Positions 41,594-50,502 of a DNA stretch of 64,000 nt are shown here, one piece after another. The translations under genes were made by a program, and so were the position numbers. The notes beneath the pieces were generated by a model, which saw only the letters and a list, made by a program, of their open reading frames with translations, searched no databases and was not told where the DNA came from. Origin of the DNA: Natrinema sp. SYSU A 869 (lineage in GTDB: Archaea; Halobacteriota; Halobacteria; Halobacteriales; Natrialbaceae). The stretch's first letter is position 1; every line of letters begins with the position of its first letter. The stretch lies in the NCBI RefSeq assembly GCF_019879105.1, contig NZ_CP082249.1:2046001-2110000 (forward strand), read 5' to 3'.

Positions 41594-43179
41594 GCGGAAT
41601 CGGTTACCTTTCGGTCGCATTCGAGCGCCTCACCGCGGTCGACGATCGCTTCAAGGGCGTCTCGAAGGTCCGAGAGCGTCGTTTTCGGGTTCAAAAGGGT
41701 GAACTTCAGTGCGGCAGTGCCGTCGACTTCGGTGCGAGCGAGCACGACCTCGCCGTCGGCCAGCAGTTCATCGCGGACGGCACGGTTCACGCGGTCGACG
41801 GCGGCCGCGGTAGTTCCGTTGCCCCGCTCATTCTCCTCGATGTGCTCGCTCGATCGGTCCGGCCGATACCGGAAGATCACCGCGCTCAGTTCGGGCTCAC
41901 AGCACAGTTCCAGCGCTGGCTCGGCCCGGATCTCGGCGGCGACAGCGTCGGCCAGGTCGCAGACATACTCGACGCAGTCGGCCACGCCCGTCCGACCCAG
42001 GGTGTTGAACGTCACGAACGGCTTCAGCGCGTCGAACCGACGGGTCGTCCGAGTCGACTTCGAGACGAGGTTCGGGACCCCCGCTGCATCGTCGCGCTCG
42101 GGATTGAGGTAGGTCGCGTTGCGCTCGAGGAACCGATAGCGGTCGCCGTCACGCAACAGGAAGGCCCCGCAGCTGATCGGCTGGTAGAACAGCTTGTGGA
42201 AGTCGACGGCGATCGAATCGGCGCGGTCGATCCCCGCGAGCTTCGGGCGGAGGCGGTCGCTGATCGCACACGCGCCGCCGTAGGCGGCGTCGACGTGGAA
42301 CCAGAGGTCGCGCTCGGCGGCCCGATCCGCCAGTGCCGCAAGCGGGTCGATACTGCCGAAGTCCGTCGTGCCAGCGGTGCCGACGATCGCGAACGGATGG
42401 CGACCGTCGGCCTTGAGTCGCTCGAGCGTCTCGTCCAGTGCTGCGAGGTCGATCCGTTGATCGTCGTCGGTCGCCACCGTGACGACCGCGTCCTCGCCGA
42501 GCCCGAGGTGGTGAGCCGCCTGCTTCGCTGTGAAGTGGGCGGCCTCCGAACAGCACAGGCGGAGGTCCGTCGCCTCGGGTGGTACTCCCGCGGTCTGAAC
42601 GTCTCGATCGAACCGCGTCTGGCAGTACCAGTCGCGAGCCAGCAGTAAGCCGAGGAAATTCGACTCCGTGCCGCCGCCAGTGAAGACGCCGTCCGCGCCG
42701 GACGGATAGTCGAACAGATCACAGCACGCGTCGACGACGCGTTCCTCCAGCACGGACGCCGCGGGGGCCTGATCGAACGAGTCCATCGACTGGTTCGTCC
42801 CGGAGAGCAACAGCTCCGCGGCGAGCGCCGGGATGGCCGGCGGGCAGTGGAGGTGGGCGACGCAGCCGGGATCGTGGACCCGGACCGAGTCCGCGAGCAC
42901 GTCCTCGCCGACCGTCTCGAGGACGGCTGCGAGCGGTTCGCCCTCGTCGGGGAAGACTGATAGTTCGTCGATCCGCTCGCGAAGCGTCTCATGATCGGTC
43001 CCCGCGTACGGCCCCTCGGCCGTTGCAAACGACTCGTGGAGACACTCGCGTGCCCGGTCGATCGCGTCATCGTAGGCAGCGTTTCCGTCGGAATCGCCGA
43101 GGAACGCACTCGCGGCGGCCGGCGGCGTCGGCTCGTCGGGGATCGAACGGCGCTGCCCGGCGAGCCCGTCGTTCGTCAT
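41590..43179 (-). CDS. ddc: L-2,4-diaminobutyrate decarboxylase (PLP, group II)
   Basis: A 529-residue PLP decarboxylase that yields 1,3-diaminopropane for the siderophore. Seen: CVAHLHCPPAIPALAAELLL, VFTGGGTESNFLGLLLARDW, GTAGTTDFGSIDP, HVDAAYGGACAISDRLRPKL and the PLP lysine in AVDFHKLFYQPISCGAFLLR. Family members also use glutamate or tyrosine, but the neighbouring diaminobutyrate aminotransferase fixes the substrate. It overlaps that gene by 4 bp at 43176-43179. Residues 1-45 are an Ala/Pro/Asp-rich extension. RhbB in position. Confidence 0.92.
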   Translation of the reverse strand: MTNDGLAGQRRSIPDEPTPPAAASAFLGDSDGNAAYDDAIDRARECLHESFATAEGPYAGTDHETLRERIDELSVFPDEGEPLAAVLETVGEDVLADSVRVHDPGCVAHLHCPPAIPALAAELLLSGTNQSMDSFDQAPAASVLEERVVDACCDLFDYPSGADGVFTGGGTESNFLGLLLARDWYCQTRFDRDVQTAGVPPEATDLRLCCSEAAHFTAKQAAHHLGLGEDAVVTVATDDDQRIDLAALDETLERLKADGRHPFAIVGTAGTTDFGSIDPLAALADRAAERDLWFHVDAAYGGACAISDRLRPKLAGIDRADSIAVDFHKLFYQPISCGAFLLRDGDRYRFLERNATYLNPERDDAAGVPNLVSKSTRTTRRFDALKPFVTFNTLGRTGVADCVEYVCDLADAVAAEIRAEPALELCCEPELSAVIFRYRPDRSSEHIEENERGNGTTAAAVDRVNRAVRDELLADGEVVLARTEVDGTAALKFTLLNPKTTLSDLRDALEAIVDRGEALECDRKVTDSA

Positions 43180-44549
43180 GCCGGAGCCTCCGTCCGAGCT
43201 CGATCGTCCGCGGTCGCCGCACGAACGCTCTCGTGGATGATGTCGCCGACGTCGTCGATCCGCGACGGCGAAATCGTCAGTGGCGGGAGGAACCGGACGA
43301 CGCTGCCGTCGCGGCCGCCGGTCTCGACGATCAGCCCGCGGTCGAACGCCGCCGACTGGACGGCCGACGCGAGGTCGCCGTCCGCGGGGAAGCGGCCGAG
43401 CGAGTCGGGCTCCCCGTCAGGATCGACGAGTTCCATCCCGAGCAACAGGCCACGCCCGCGGACGTCGCCGACCGCCTCGAACGTCGCGGCCGTCTCCTCG
43501 AGGTGGTCCTGCAGCCGGTCGCCCATCGCCGCGGCGTGCTCCTCGAGGTCGTGCTCGAGGACGTACTCGATGGTTGCCGTCCCGGCGGCCATCCCCAGTT
43601 GGTTGCCACGGAACGTACCGGCGTGTGCGCCGGGGTCCCAGACGTCGAGCGACTCGTCGTAGACGACGACCGACAGGGGGAGTCCGCCGCCGACGGCTTT
43701 CGAGAGCGTCATCACGTCCGGGACGATATCGGCGTGCTCGATCCCGTACAGCTCGCCGGTGCGCCCGAGGCCGGTCTGGATCTCGTCGACGATCAACGGG
43801 ACGTCGTGTTCGCGAGTGACTCGGCGCATCTCCTGGAGCCACTCGGCGGGCGCTGGGACCGCGCCACCCTCGCCTTGAACCGGCTCGAGGATCATCCCCG
43901 CCGGGTCGACGATCCCGCTATCGGGGTTCGAAAGGGTGCGCTCAACGTACTCGGCGCTCGTCTGCCAGCAGTCCGTACCGCCGAGACCGAACGGACAGCG
44001 GAACTCGTAGGGGAAGGGGAGGTGATGAACGTCCGGCATCAGCCCCGGAATCGGTTCCTTCGCCGCCGTATCGCCCATCAGGCTGAGCGCGCCGTTGGTC
44101 ATCCCGTGATACCCGCCCTGGAAGGCCAGCATCGATCGGTTTCCAGTGGCTGTCTTGACGAGTTTCAGCGCGGCCTCGACGGCGTCCGTGCCAGCGGGGC
44201 TACAGAACTGGACCGTCGCGTTCTCAGCGAACTCCTCGGGGAGGCTTTCGAGCAATCGGTCGACGAACCGCTCCTTGACCGGACTCGTCAGATCGAGCGT
44301 GTGAATCGCTTGCCCGCGCTCGAGCAACTCCTCCATTCGCTCGACGACCGCGGGGTGGTTGTGACCGAGCGCGAGCGTCCCCGCACCCGCCAGACAGTCG
44401 ACGTACTCGTTGCCGTCGACATCCTCGAGGATCGTGCCCTCGGCGCGCTCGATCGCGAGCGGCAGCGAGCGAGGATAAGTTCGTGCGTTCGACTCGCGAC
44501 GCGCCTGCTGTGCGAGAAGGTGCTCGGCCGACGATCTGCCGTCAGTCAC
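43176..44549 (-). CDS. dat: Diaminobutyrate-2-oxoglutarate aminotransferase (first gene of siderophore operon)
   Basis: A 457-residue class III aminotransferase that makes L-2,4-diaminobutyrate from aspartate semialdehyde and an amino donor. Motifs: VDGNEYVDCLAGAGTLALGH, FCSPAGTDAVEAALKLVKTA, FQGGYHGMTNGALSLMG, EPVQGEGGAVPAP, DEIQTGLGRTG and the PLP lysine in TLSKAVGGGLPLSVVVY. Start is GTG 44549, 8 nt after AGAGGTGA. Two DtxR-type boxes lie at 44622-44635 and 44658-44671 around a TATA-like element, giving a 5' leader of about 70 nt, and iron-dependent repression of all six genes. RhbA in position. Confidence 0.95.
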   Translation of the reverse strand: MTDGRSSAEHLLAQQARRESNARTYPRSLPLAIERAEGTILEDVDGNEYVDCLAGAGTLALGHNHPAVVERMEELLERGQAIHTLDLTSPVKERFVDRLLESLPEEFAENATVQFCSPAGTDAVEAALKLVKTATGNRSMLAFQGGYHGMTNGALSLMGDTAAKEPIPGLMPDVHHLPFPYEFRCPFGLGGTDCWQTSAEYVERTLSNPDSGIVDPAGMILEPVQGEGGAVPAPAEWLQEMRRVTREHDVPLIVDEIQTGLGRTGELYGIEHADIVPDVMTLSKAVGGGLPLSVVVYDESLDVWDPGAHAGTFRGNQLGMAAGTATIEYVLEHDLEEHAAAMGDRLQDHLEETAATFEAVGDVRGRGLLLGMELVDPDGEPDSLGRFPADGDLASAVQSAAFDRGLIVETGGRDGSVVRFLPPLTISPSRIDDVGDIIHESVRAATADDRARTEAPA

Positions 44550-44621
44550 GACCGCTCACCTCTCTTCGGCGACCGTTCGCCGAATCGTCTCAATGGTAAT
44601 TGTCCCTGCGTCATGCGAGTT

Positions 44622-44635
44622 TTAGGCTAACCTAA
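44622..44635. promoter_or_regulatory. DtxR/SirR-type iron box, promoter-proximal
   Basis: TTAGGCTAACCTAA is a palindrome with one central asymmetry and matches the half-sites TTAGG/CCTAA of DtxR-family iron-repressor operators. It lies just downstream of the putative TATA element of the minus-strand siderophore operon, so bound protein would block initiation or promoter clearance. Confidence 0.85.
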
Positions 44636-44646
44636 ACAAATAAAAG
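44636..44646 (-). promoter_or_regulatory. Putative TATA element of the siderophore operon
   Basis: On the minus strand CTTTTATTTG (44638-44647) is an A/T-rich hexamer-like element between the two iron boxes, about 90-95 bp upstream of GTG 44549. With a start about 25 bp downstream it predicts a leader of roughly 70 nt. Confidence 0.5.
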
Positions 44647-44657
44647 CGTGTCGGTTT

Positions 44658-44671
44658 TTAGGGTAACCTAA
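44658..44671. promoter_or_regulatory. DtxR/SirR-type iron box, distal
   Basis: TTAGGGTAACCTAA repeats the proximal box with its centre 36 bp away. Two boxes on either side of the TATA element suggest cooperative repression. The remainder up to 44997 is about 325 bp with no gene recognised. Confidence 0.85.
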
Positions 44672-44997
44672 AGCATATACCGGAGATCCTGAACAACGCG
44701 TAATTGCGGAGTAGCAGGGCTGAAAGGTGATCGGGAATCGAACGATGGGAACGAGAAGTAACAGGGACGACCGAGGCCGGTCGCCCGACGGACCGGGGAT
44801 TCGAGGGTGCAGCAATGATTAGCCACCATCGTAATCGCGAACGCGACCGCGACCGCTCAGTTCGAAAAGTAGCGGACCAGTATCGGATCGCTATCCAACA
44901 ATTTCGGTGTGCTCGGCAGGCTCGAACCGCTGAAATGACGGTGTAGACCGTGTCGTCGAGTAGCCACGAAACGAATCGAACCGATGTGTCAGTGTCG

Positions 44998-46029
44998 CTA
45001 TTCCGGCTTTAGGCCTGCGTCCTGGACGCGCATGACGGCCTCGCCGTCGGCCAGGTTCGGCGCGTCGACCAGTCGGACGATTCGCTTGTCGCCCTTGGAC
45101 TTGCGGAGGTAAATCCGGAACGTCGACTTGTGACCCAGAATGTTGCCACCGATCGGCTGCGTCGGGTCGCCGAAGTAGGAGTCGGGGTTCGAGGCGACCT
45201 GGTTGGTGACGATGACGGCGGCGTTGTAGAGGTTGCCGACCTTATCGAGGTCGTGGAGGTGCTTGTTGAGCTTCTGCTGTCGGTCCGCGAGTTCGCCACG
45301 GCCGACGTACTCCGCACGGAAGTGGGCGGTCAGCGAGTCGACACAGAGCAGTCGAACGGGATACTCCGAGTCCTCGTGTTCGCCCGCGAGTTCCTTCGCC
45401 TTCTCGGCGAGCAACATCTGGTGGTTGGAGTTGAACGCCTTCGCGACGTGAATCTTCTCGAGGACGTCCTCGACGAGTGCGTCGACCGCCGCCTCGTTGT
45501 CGGCCGAGCCCTCGATTTCGCGGTCCTCGAGCGTCGCGTTGATTGCTTCGTCCGGCAGCCCGCGGACCATGTCGTCGATTCGCTCGGGCCGGAAGGTGTC
45601 CTCGCTGTCCACGAAGATGGCGCTGCCGTGGAGGCCGCCGACCTCCTGTGGGAGTTGGACGTTAACAGCCATCTGGTGGGTGACCTGGGACTTACCGGCA
45701 CCGAACTCACCGTAGACCTCGGTGATCGACTGCGTTTCGATTCCGCCACCGAGCAGGTCGTCGACTTCGTCGTTGTGCCAGCTCAGCTTGCCGATCTCGT
45801 TTCGTCGCTCGAGTACCGTCGAGCCGGTCTCGAAGCCACCGATGTCGGCGGCACCACGGGCAGCGCGAACGATGTCCGCGGCTGTGGACTCGCCGACGTC
45901 GGCCGTGTTCGACAGCTCCGCCGGCGCGGCGACGGCGAGACTCTGATAGGAGTCAAAGCCTGCATCGTGAAGTTTGTCTGCGGTCGCCGGTCCGACACCA
46001 GGGAGTTCCTCGAGATCTGATTCGGGCAT
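44998..46029 (-). CDS. radA: DNA repair and recombination protein RadA
   Basis: A 343-residue archaeal RecA/Rad51-family recombinase. N-terminal helix-hairpin-helix DNA-binding domain (about 1-65, [20 protein letters not shown]), then Walker [15 protein letters not shown] at 107-114, Walker [16 protein letters not shown], and [16 protein letters not shown] (L2 region and beyond). It forms filaments on single-stranded DNA for strand exchange. TTTATGG on the minus strand at 46053-46059 is about 27 bp ahead of ATG 46029, so the mRNA is probably leaderless; this fixes the start against an upstream codon at 46149. Confidence 0.97.
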   Translation of the reverse strand: MPESDLEELPGVGPATADKLHDAGFDSYQSLAVAAPAELSNTADVGESTAADIVRAARGAADIGGFETGSTVLERRNEIGKLSWHNDEVDDLLGGGIETQSITEVYGEFGAGKSQVTHQMAVNVQLPQEVGGLHGSAIFVDSEDTFRPERIDDMVRGLPDEAINATLEDREIEGSADNEAAVDALVEDVLEKIHVAKAFNSNHQMLLAEKAKELAGEHEDSEYPVRLLCVDSLTAHFRAEYVGRGELADRQQKLNKHLHDLDKVGNLYNAAVIVTNQVASNPDSYFGDPTQPIGGNILGHKSTFRIYLRKSKGDKRIVRLVDAPNLADGEAVMRVQDAGLKPE

Positions 46030-46174
46030 ACTCTCTCGTTGTGCCGGACCCCCCATAAACCCTCGTTTACAGGAGAGTGAAAGTGAAAGTGCCAGCAGGA
46101 AGCGGGGTTGCTCGAGGGAGTGACAGTGGGTTGAAGAGCGAAGGCGCATCGAGGGGATGAATCAGAGACCGGTC

Positions 46175-47383
46175 TCAGTGCAGTTGCTCGTCGGCGTCCC
46201 ACTCGAGGCAGTAGAGGTGCTCGTCGTCGCTGCCGACGTAGAGCCGTTCGGCCGCGATCGCGGGCGTCCCGCTGATGGCGTCGTCAGCCGCGAATCGCCA
46301 CAGCGGTTCGGGGTCGTCGACGGTGACGCCGTAGAGCGAGCCGGTCGCGTCGCCGACGCAGAGCACGTCACCGGCGACGACGGGGCAGGAACGGATCGGG
46401 CCATCGAGTTCGACCCCCTTCTGCGAGAACAGCCAGCCGCGCAGTTTGCGCCGGCCGACGGTCGTGTCGGTGACGTGCAGATAGCCGTCATCGGCACCGA
46501 TAAATGTCGTCTCGGCGGCCGCGAGCACGGTCGCGGACGTGGTAAAGCCGTCGCCGATTTCATAGGTGAACCACGTCTGGCCGGTCCCTGCGTCCAGCGC
46601 GAGCATCGTTCCCCCGTCGTCGCCGACGTAGACCCGCCCGTCGGCGACCGTCGGCCCCGCCGCAATCGCTCCGTTAGCCGGTGCGGTCCAGACCTCCTCG
46701 CCCGTCTCGGCCTCGAGCGCCAGCACCGTCCCGGCCGTGGTCCCGACGAACAGCCGTTCCTCGGTCGCTCCCCACTGTCGATCCGGCTCCTGCACTCGCT
46801 CCGCGTCGAGCAGCGACAGCGCTCCCGACTCGAGGGGCTCGTCGCCCCGGTCCTCGTCCAGCGCGGATCGGCGCTGCTCTCCCTCCCGCCCGTCGGTGAT
46901 CGCCGGAGCGCCGACCACGGTCGATTCGGTCTCGTGGGTCCAGATTTCCGTCCCCGTTTCGGCCTCGAGCGCGGAGAGTCCATCTGCGTGGCCGGCGTAG
47001 AGTCGGCCGTCCGAGAGCGCGAGCGCGCCCTCGAGCGAGCCCGGCAGTTCGGCCTGCCATCGTTCCTCGCCGGTGGCAGGGTCGAGGGCGGAGACGGTTC
47101 CCTCGCCCGTGCCCAGATACAGGTACTCGCGGGTGACAACCGGCGTCGCATCGGTTGCCGCCGTCGTCTCGAACAACCACCGCCGGCGACCCGTCTCCCG
47201 CTCGAGCGCGTAGCAGTTCCCCCGAGCCGTGCCGACGTAGACGGTGTCGCGGTCGAGCACCGGCGACCCCGGCGGGCCGACGAGGTCGGCTGTCCACGCC
47301 TCGCTAATACGGACCGGGCCCTCGAGATCGCGCCGGAGTCCCGAATTGTGCGGATCGCCTTTGAACTGGTTCCACTCAGTCAC
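46175..47383 (-). CDS. PQQ-type beta-propeller repeat protein
   Basis: A 402-residue protein composed of beta-propeller blades, each with a repeat of the form (V/L)YVGT...G-x-x-x-ALD-x-x-TGExxW (for example GTARGNCYALERETGRRRWL, GTGEGTVSALDPATGEERWQ and GDDGGTMLALDAGTGQTWFT). Seven or eight blades can be counted. There are no catalytic residues of the dehydrogenases of this fold and no signal peptide, so it is probably a cytoplasmic scaffold. Residues about 165-195 are a low-complexity insert (GREGEQRRSALDEDRGDEPL). Alone; ATG 47383. Confidence 0.88.
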   Translation of the reverse strand: MTEWNQFKGDPHNSGLRRDLEGPVRISEAWTADLVGPPGSPVLDRDTVYVGTARGNCYALERETGRRRWLFETTAATDATPVVTREYLYLGTGEGTVSALDPATGEERWQAELPGSLEGALALSDGRLYAGHADGLSALEAETGTEIWTHETESTVVGAPAITDGREGEQRRSALDEDRGDEPLESGALSLLDAERVQEPDRQWGATEERLFVGTTAGTVLALEAETGEEVWTAPANGAIAAGPTVADGRVYVGDDGGTMLALDAGTGQTWFTYEIGDGFTTSATVLAAAETTFIGADDGYLHVTDTTVGRRKLRGWLFSQKGVELDGPIRSCPVVAGDVLCVGDATGSLYGVTVDDPEPLWRFAADDAISGTPAIAAERLYVGSDDEHLYCLEWDADEQLH

Positions 47384-47581
47384 TGTTCGCGGCTACCGAC
47401 CGAACGGTCATAACAGTAGGCGTGTCACCGCCCTGCAGTGGCATGCGACGGGTCGGAGCCAGTCACTCGATAAAGTAGTTCGACAGAGTCTCCCGAGTAG
47501 GGACACACTGGCTCTCTCTTTTCTCCCTCATTACACACACAGAAAACACTTGTAGTGCGACAGTGGTGTTAGGTACACGAC

Positions 47582-48507
47582 ATGCCGCTATCACTACGGC
47601 GAAGACAGCTACTCGGGGCCGTTGCCGCGGTCGTTCCCGCAGTGGTCGCCGGATGCTGGGGTCACGGTCCATCCCTGACGATGCGAGAGACATCCGATTC
47701 GGATCTCCTTTCGAGCGCAGCCAGTACGATTCCCGTCGACACCACGTCCGACAGACTCCGACCGATCGTCGAGACGATCGAAACTGGCACCACCAAACTC
47801 AGTAGTCCCTCCCCGCGTCCCCGCGTGGAACCTGCACAGCCGGTGGTCGCATCGGCAGTGCAACGGCCGATCAAATACGACGGCGCGTACTACACGCTTT
47901 CACTGTCGAAAACGGTCGAACGGACGCTGATAGAAGCCGAGTTCCATATCGGAACGGCGGGGACGCCGCCCGAGGACACTGCGAAGCCGATCGAGTACGA
48001 TGCCCTCCCGGAGCGAGACAGAGAGTCGCTCGAGGGTGCGCTCCCACCGGAGACCGGGGAACGCGACTATGAATCGGTTCAGACGTTCTACGACGAACAG
48101 GAGGTGGACACGTCGGAACTCGTCCCGGAGACCGAGTACGACGCGGTCGTCCGGGACGGGCAACGCTATTCGCTCGAGTTAGCCCACACAGAGAAAAAAT
48201 CGGGGTACAACTATCACTATACGGCCGAACGGGTCGCAACGACGGACGACGACTTCCTGTCCTGGCTCCGCTCTCGATATCGATACGAGCTGACGGGGCT
48301 CTCGGAGGGTGAGCAAAAATCGTCACCGAAGCGATCGAAGACGGCAGGTACACCGGTGGAGACGGAGAAGACGCCTTTTCGTCACTGTCCGAACGGGTTC
48401 TCTCGCAACCCGCGCTCGAGCGGGAAGATGGAGCAGGGGAATGGTTCGTCCAGTACGACGGCAGCGAGTACGTGGTTGAACTCACCGCACCCCCGGAATT
48501 TCATTGA
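47582..48507 (+). pseudogene. Lipoprotein gene with a one-base frameshift in an A run
   Basis: From ATG 47582, MPLSLRRRQLLGAVAAVVPA with VVAGC gives a Tat-type lipoprotein signal. The acidic exported domain reads well up to LTGLSEGEQK near 48315. Read through five A (48315-48319) the frame turns Ser/Pro/Arg-rich, whereas with one more A it continues IVTEAIEDGRYTGGDGEDAF to EYVVELTAPPEFH and TGA 48505-48507. The last part is acidic with high GC3, so the open reading frame as given (ending 48550) is out of register. Sequencing error or recent mutation; function unknown. Confidence 0.75.
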
Positions 48508-48550
48508 AAGGGTTCGGTCCCAGTATAGCGGTTTTGTGATCCGCTCCTGA

Positions 48551-48794
48551 CCAACGTACGCAATAGCCGGAGTTCCGGTTACTGAAACAGAGATGACGAG
48601 CCGGGGGCTCGTCACCAAGGAACGGAGAGCGGCAGGAAAAGGGAGCAACTGGTGTATGGCGCAGTTGTGATGATGTGGCTTCCTGCCGCGTACTTCTACA
48701 TAGTCGGGGGACCTGTATACGGGTGACTCCTACATAGTTTGGGAACCCACCGGTCGAGAGGGCAACGCCCTCGTCTCCCGGTCGGACAGCACGC
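48551..48794. other. Intergenic region with small palindromes
   Basis: About 240 bp. GAGGGC-AAC-GCCCTC near 48760 is a clean hairpin ending ahead of the 3' end of the PspAB gene. No gene is evident. Confidence 0.5.
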
Positions 48795-49448
48795 TCACTC
48801 CCAGGGGTGGGTCCCGCGCTCGCTGGGCCAGAGCGGATACCAGTACTCCTTCTCGCGCTCGATCTCGAGTTCGCCGTCCAGCGCCGACTCGAGGGTGAAC
48901 TCCGCGCTCGAGTCGCGTTCCCGACCGGACCGGGGAACGAACGGGTAGAACCGGCCGCGACGGAAGGAGTAGATCCAGTAGGCCGTTTCGTCCATGTCGG
49001 CGGTTCCACCGCCTCCGTTCCGATGCCGCGAAGCGGCATCGCTGTCCTCGTAGGCGAAGACCGCCGCGAGCAGGCGCGAGCCGTAGCCGTGCTCGATGAA
49101 GGTGTCCGCGGCGAAGTGCATGCTCGTGATCAGATCCTCGGGGTCGTCGTCCTCGAGGATGACCCAGTGATAGCCATGATCGTCCGATGTGACCGAAAAT
49201 CCGGTGCCGGTCTCTTCCTGGCCGGCCTCGAGGATCGCTTCGACCTCGTCGACGGCGTCACGGAAGTCGCTCGAGTCGACGCCGGAAAAGCAGAGCGCGC
49301 CGACGTCCAGCGACTCATAGCCCAGATCGGCCTGCATCGTGAGGTAGGCGGTGCTCATCCCGAAGAGGTCGTCGGGGTCGGCGTCGCGTCCGGCGTCGGC
49401 CTCGGCGCGCGATCCGAGGATGGCGCGGAGTCCGTCCAGCAGTCCCAT
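48795..49448 (-). CDS. pspAB: PspA-associated protein PspAB
   Basis: A 217-residue protein. MGLLDGLRAILGSRAEADAG with the following DADPDDLFGMSTAYLTMQAD is the hallmark of this family, which neighbours PspA-type proteins or HtpX in haloarchaea and actinobacteria. Other conserved pieces are ALCFSGVDSSDF, HGYHWVILEDDDPEDLITSM and HFAADTFIEHGYGSRLLAAV. Residues about 137-150 (SDAASRHRNGGGGTADM) are an insert with the DNA palindrome GATGCCGC-GAA-GCGGCATC. It lies 24 bp after htpX on the same strand, the usual pairing, so it likely acts with that protease in membrane-stress response. Biochemical role unknown. Confidence 0.9.
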   Translation of the reverse strand: MGLLDGLRAILGSRAEADAGRDADPDDLFGMSTAYLTMQADLGYESLDVGALCFSGVDSSDFRDAVDEVEAILEAGQEETGTGFSVTSDDHGYHWVILEDDDPEDLITSMHFAADTFIEHGYGSRLLAAVFAYEDSDAASRHRNGGGGTADMDETAYWIYSFRRGRFYPFVPRSGRERDSSAEFTLESALDGELEIEREKEYWYPLWPSERGTHPWE

Positions 49449-49472
49449 ATCTTGAGTGAGGGGCGCAGTTCC

Positions 49473-50360
49473 TTAGAAAGATTGCATTTCGCGCTCGAGG
49501 TCCCGAAGCTGTTCGACGCGGCGCTCGGTCGGCGGATGTGTCGAGAAGAGCCGACCGACGACGCCGGACTTGATCGGGATGATGAAGAAGGCGTTCATCT
49601 CGGCTTCCTCGCGCATGTCGTCTTTCGGAACCTTATCCATCTCGCCCGAGATCTTCAGGAGGGCGGAGGCGAGCGCCGACGGGTTGCCGGTGATGGCAGC
49701 GGCCCCGCGATCGGCAGCGTACTCGCGGTATCGCGAGAGCGCCCGAATGAGCAGGTAGCTGATGATCCAGACGACCAGCGAGACGAGGATCGCGACAATG
49801 ATGCCGCCGCCACCGCCCTGACGGCCGCGGCCGTGGCCGCCGCCGAAGAACGCGCCCCAGCGGACCATCATGAACGCAATGGTCGAGAGGAACGAGGCGA
49901 TCGTCATCACCATCATGTCGCGGTTTTTGACGTGAGAGAGTTCGTGGGCGAGGACGCCGTCGAGTTCGTCGGCATCGAGCGTCCGCATGATCCCCGTCGT
50001 CACACAGACGGCCGCATTTTTCTGGTTGCGTCCGGTCGCGAAGGCGTTCGGGACCTTCGAGTCGACGACCGCCACCTTCGGTTTCGGGAGGTCGGCCTGC
50101 TGTGAGAGTCGTTCAATCGAGGCGTGCAGTTGCGGGTACTCATCGGCCGAGACCGTCTTCGCGCCCATGCTCCGTAGCGTGAGCGTGTCGCTGAAGTAGT
50201 ACTGCACGAGCGAGAACCCGCCGAACATGAGCCCGAAGAGCAACAGTCCACCGCCAACGTAGAGCGTGATCACGCCCGCGAAGACGATGTACAACGCGAA
50301 CAGCAGAAACATCGTTACAAACATTCGGAACCGCAATCCCCAGTCCGCCTGCCATTTCAT
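49473..50360 (-). CDS. htpX: Zinc metalloprotease HtpX
   Basis: A 295-residue membrane protease (M48). Two N-terminal membrane segments (FVTMFLLFALYIVFAGVITL and LLLFGLMFGGFSLVQYYF), the zinc motif HELSH at 139-143, then two more segments around IIVAILVSLVVWIISYLLI and the third ligand in REYAADRGAAAITG. It degrades misfolded membrane proteins. Gly-rich loop GGGHGRGRQGGGGG lies between segments. Start at ATG 50360. Followed 24 bp later by pspAB, a conserved stress pair; a promoter should lie in the 140 bp shared with the divergent creatininase gene. Confidence 0.95.
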   Translation of the reverse strand: MKWQADWGLRFRMFVTMFLLFALYIVFAGVITLYVGGGLLLFGLMFGGFSLVQYYFSDTLTLRSMGAKTVSADEYPQLHASIERLSQQADLPKPKVAVVDSKVPNAFATGRNQKNAAVCVTTGIMRTLDADELDGVLAHELSHVKNRDMMVMTIASFLSTIAFMMVRWGAFFGGGHGRGRQGGGGGIIVAILVSLVVWIISYLLIRALSRYREYAADRGAAAITGNPSALASALLKISGEMDKVPKDDMREEAEMNAFFIIPIKSGVVGRLFSTHPPTERRVEQLRDLEREMQSF

Positions 50361-50502
50361 ACCTAGAGCAACGGGCTCCGGAGAAATAAGTACCCTGACG
50401 ATACGTCTGCCCGTGAACCGTCCTAACACGGGGCAGACCCAACCGACCCGACGAGTCATTCCGAAGATGTATTTGGATCGACTCGTTCCGTCGAAACAGC
50501 GA

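Noticed and set aside
43023-44630. Long open frame opposite the dat and ddc genes
   Set aside because: Shadow of dat and ddc; Arg-rich and without any recognisable domain.
44627-44815. Minus-strand frame overlapping the iron boxes
   Set aside because: Overlaps the operator region and has no family resemblance; interpreted as chance.
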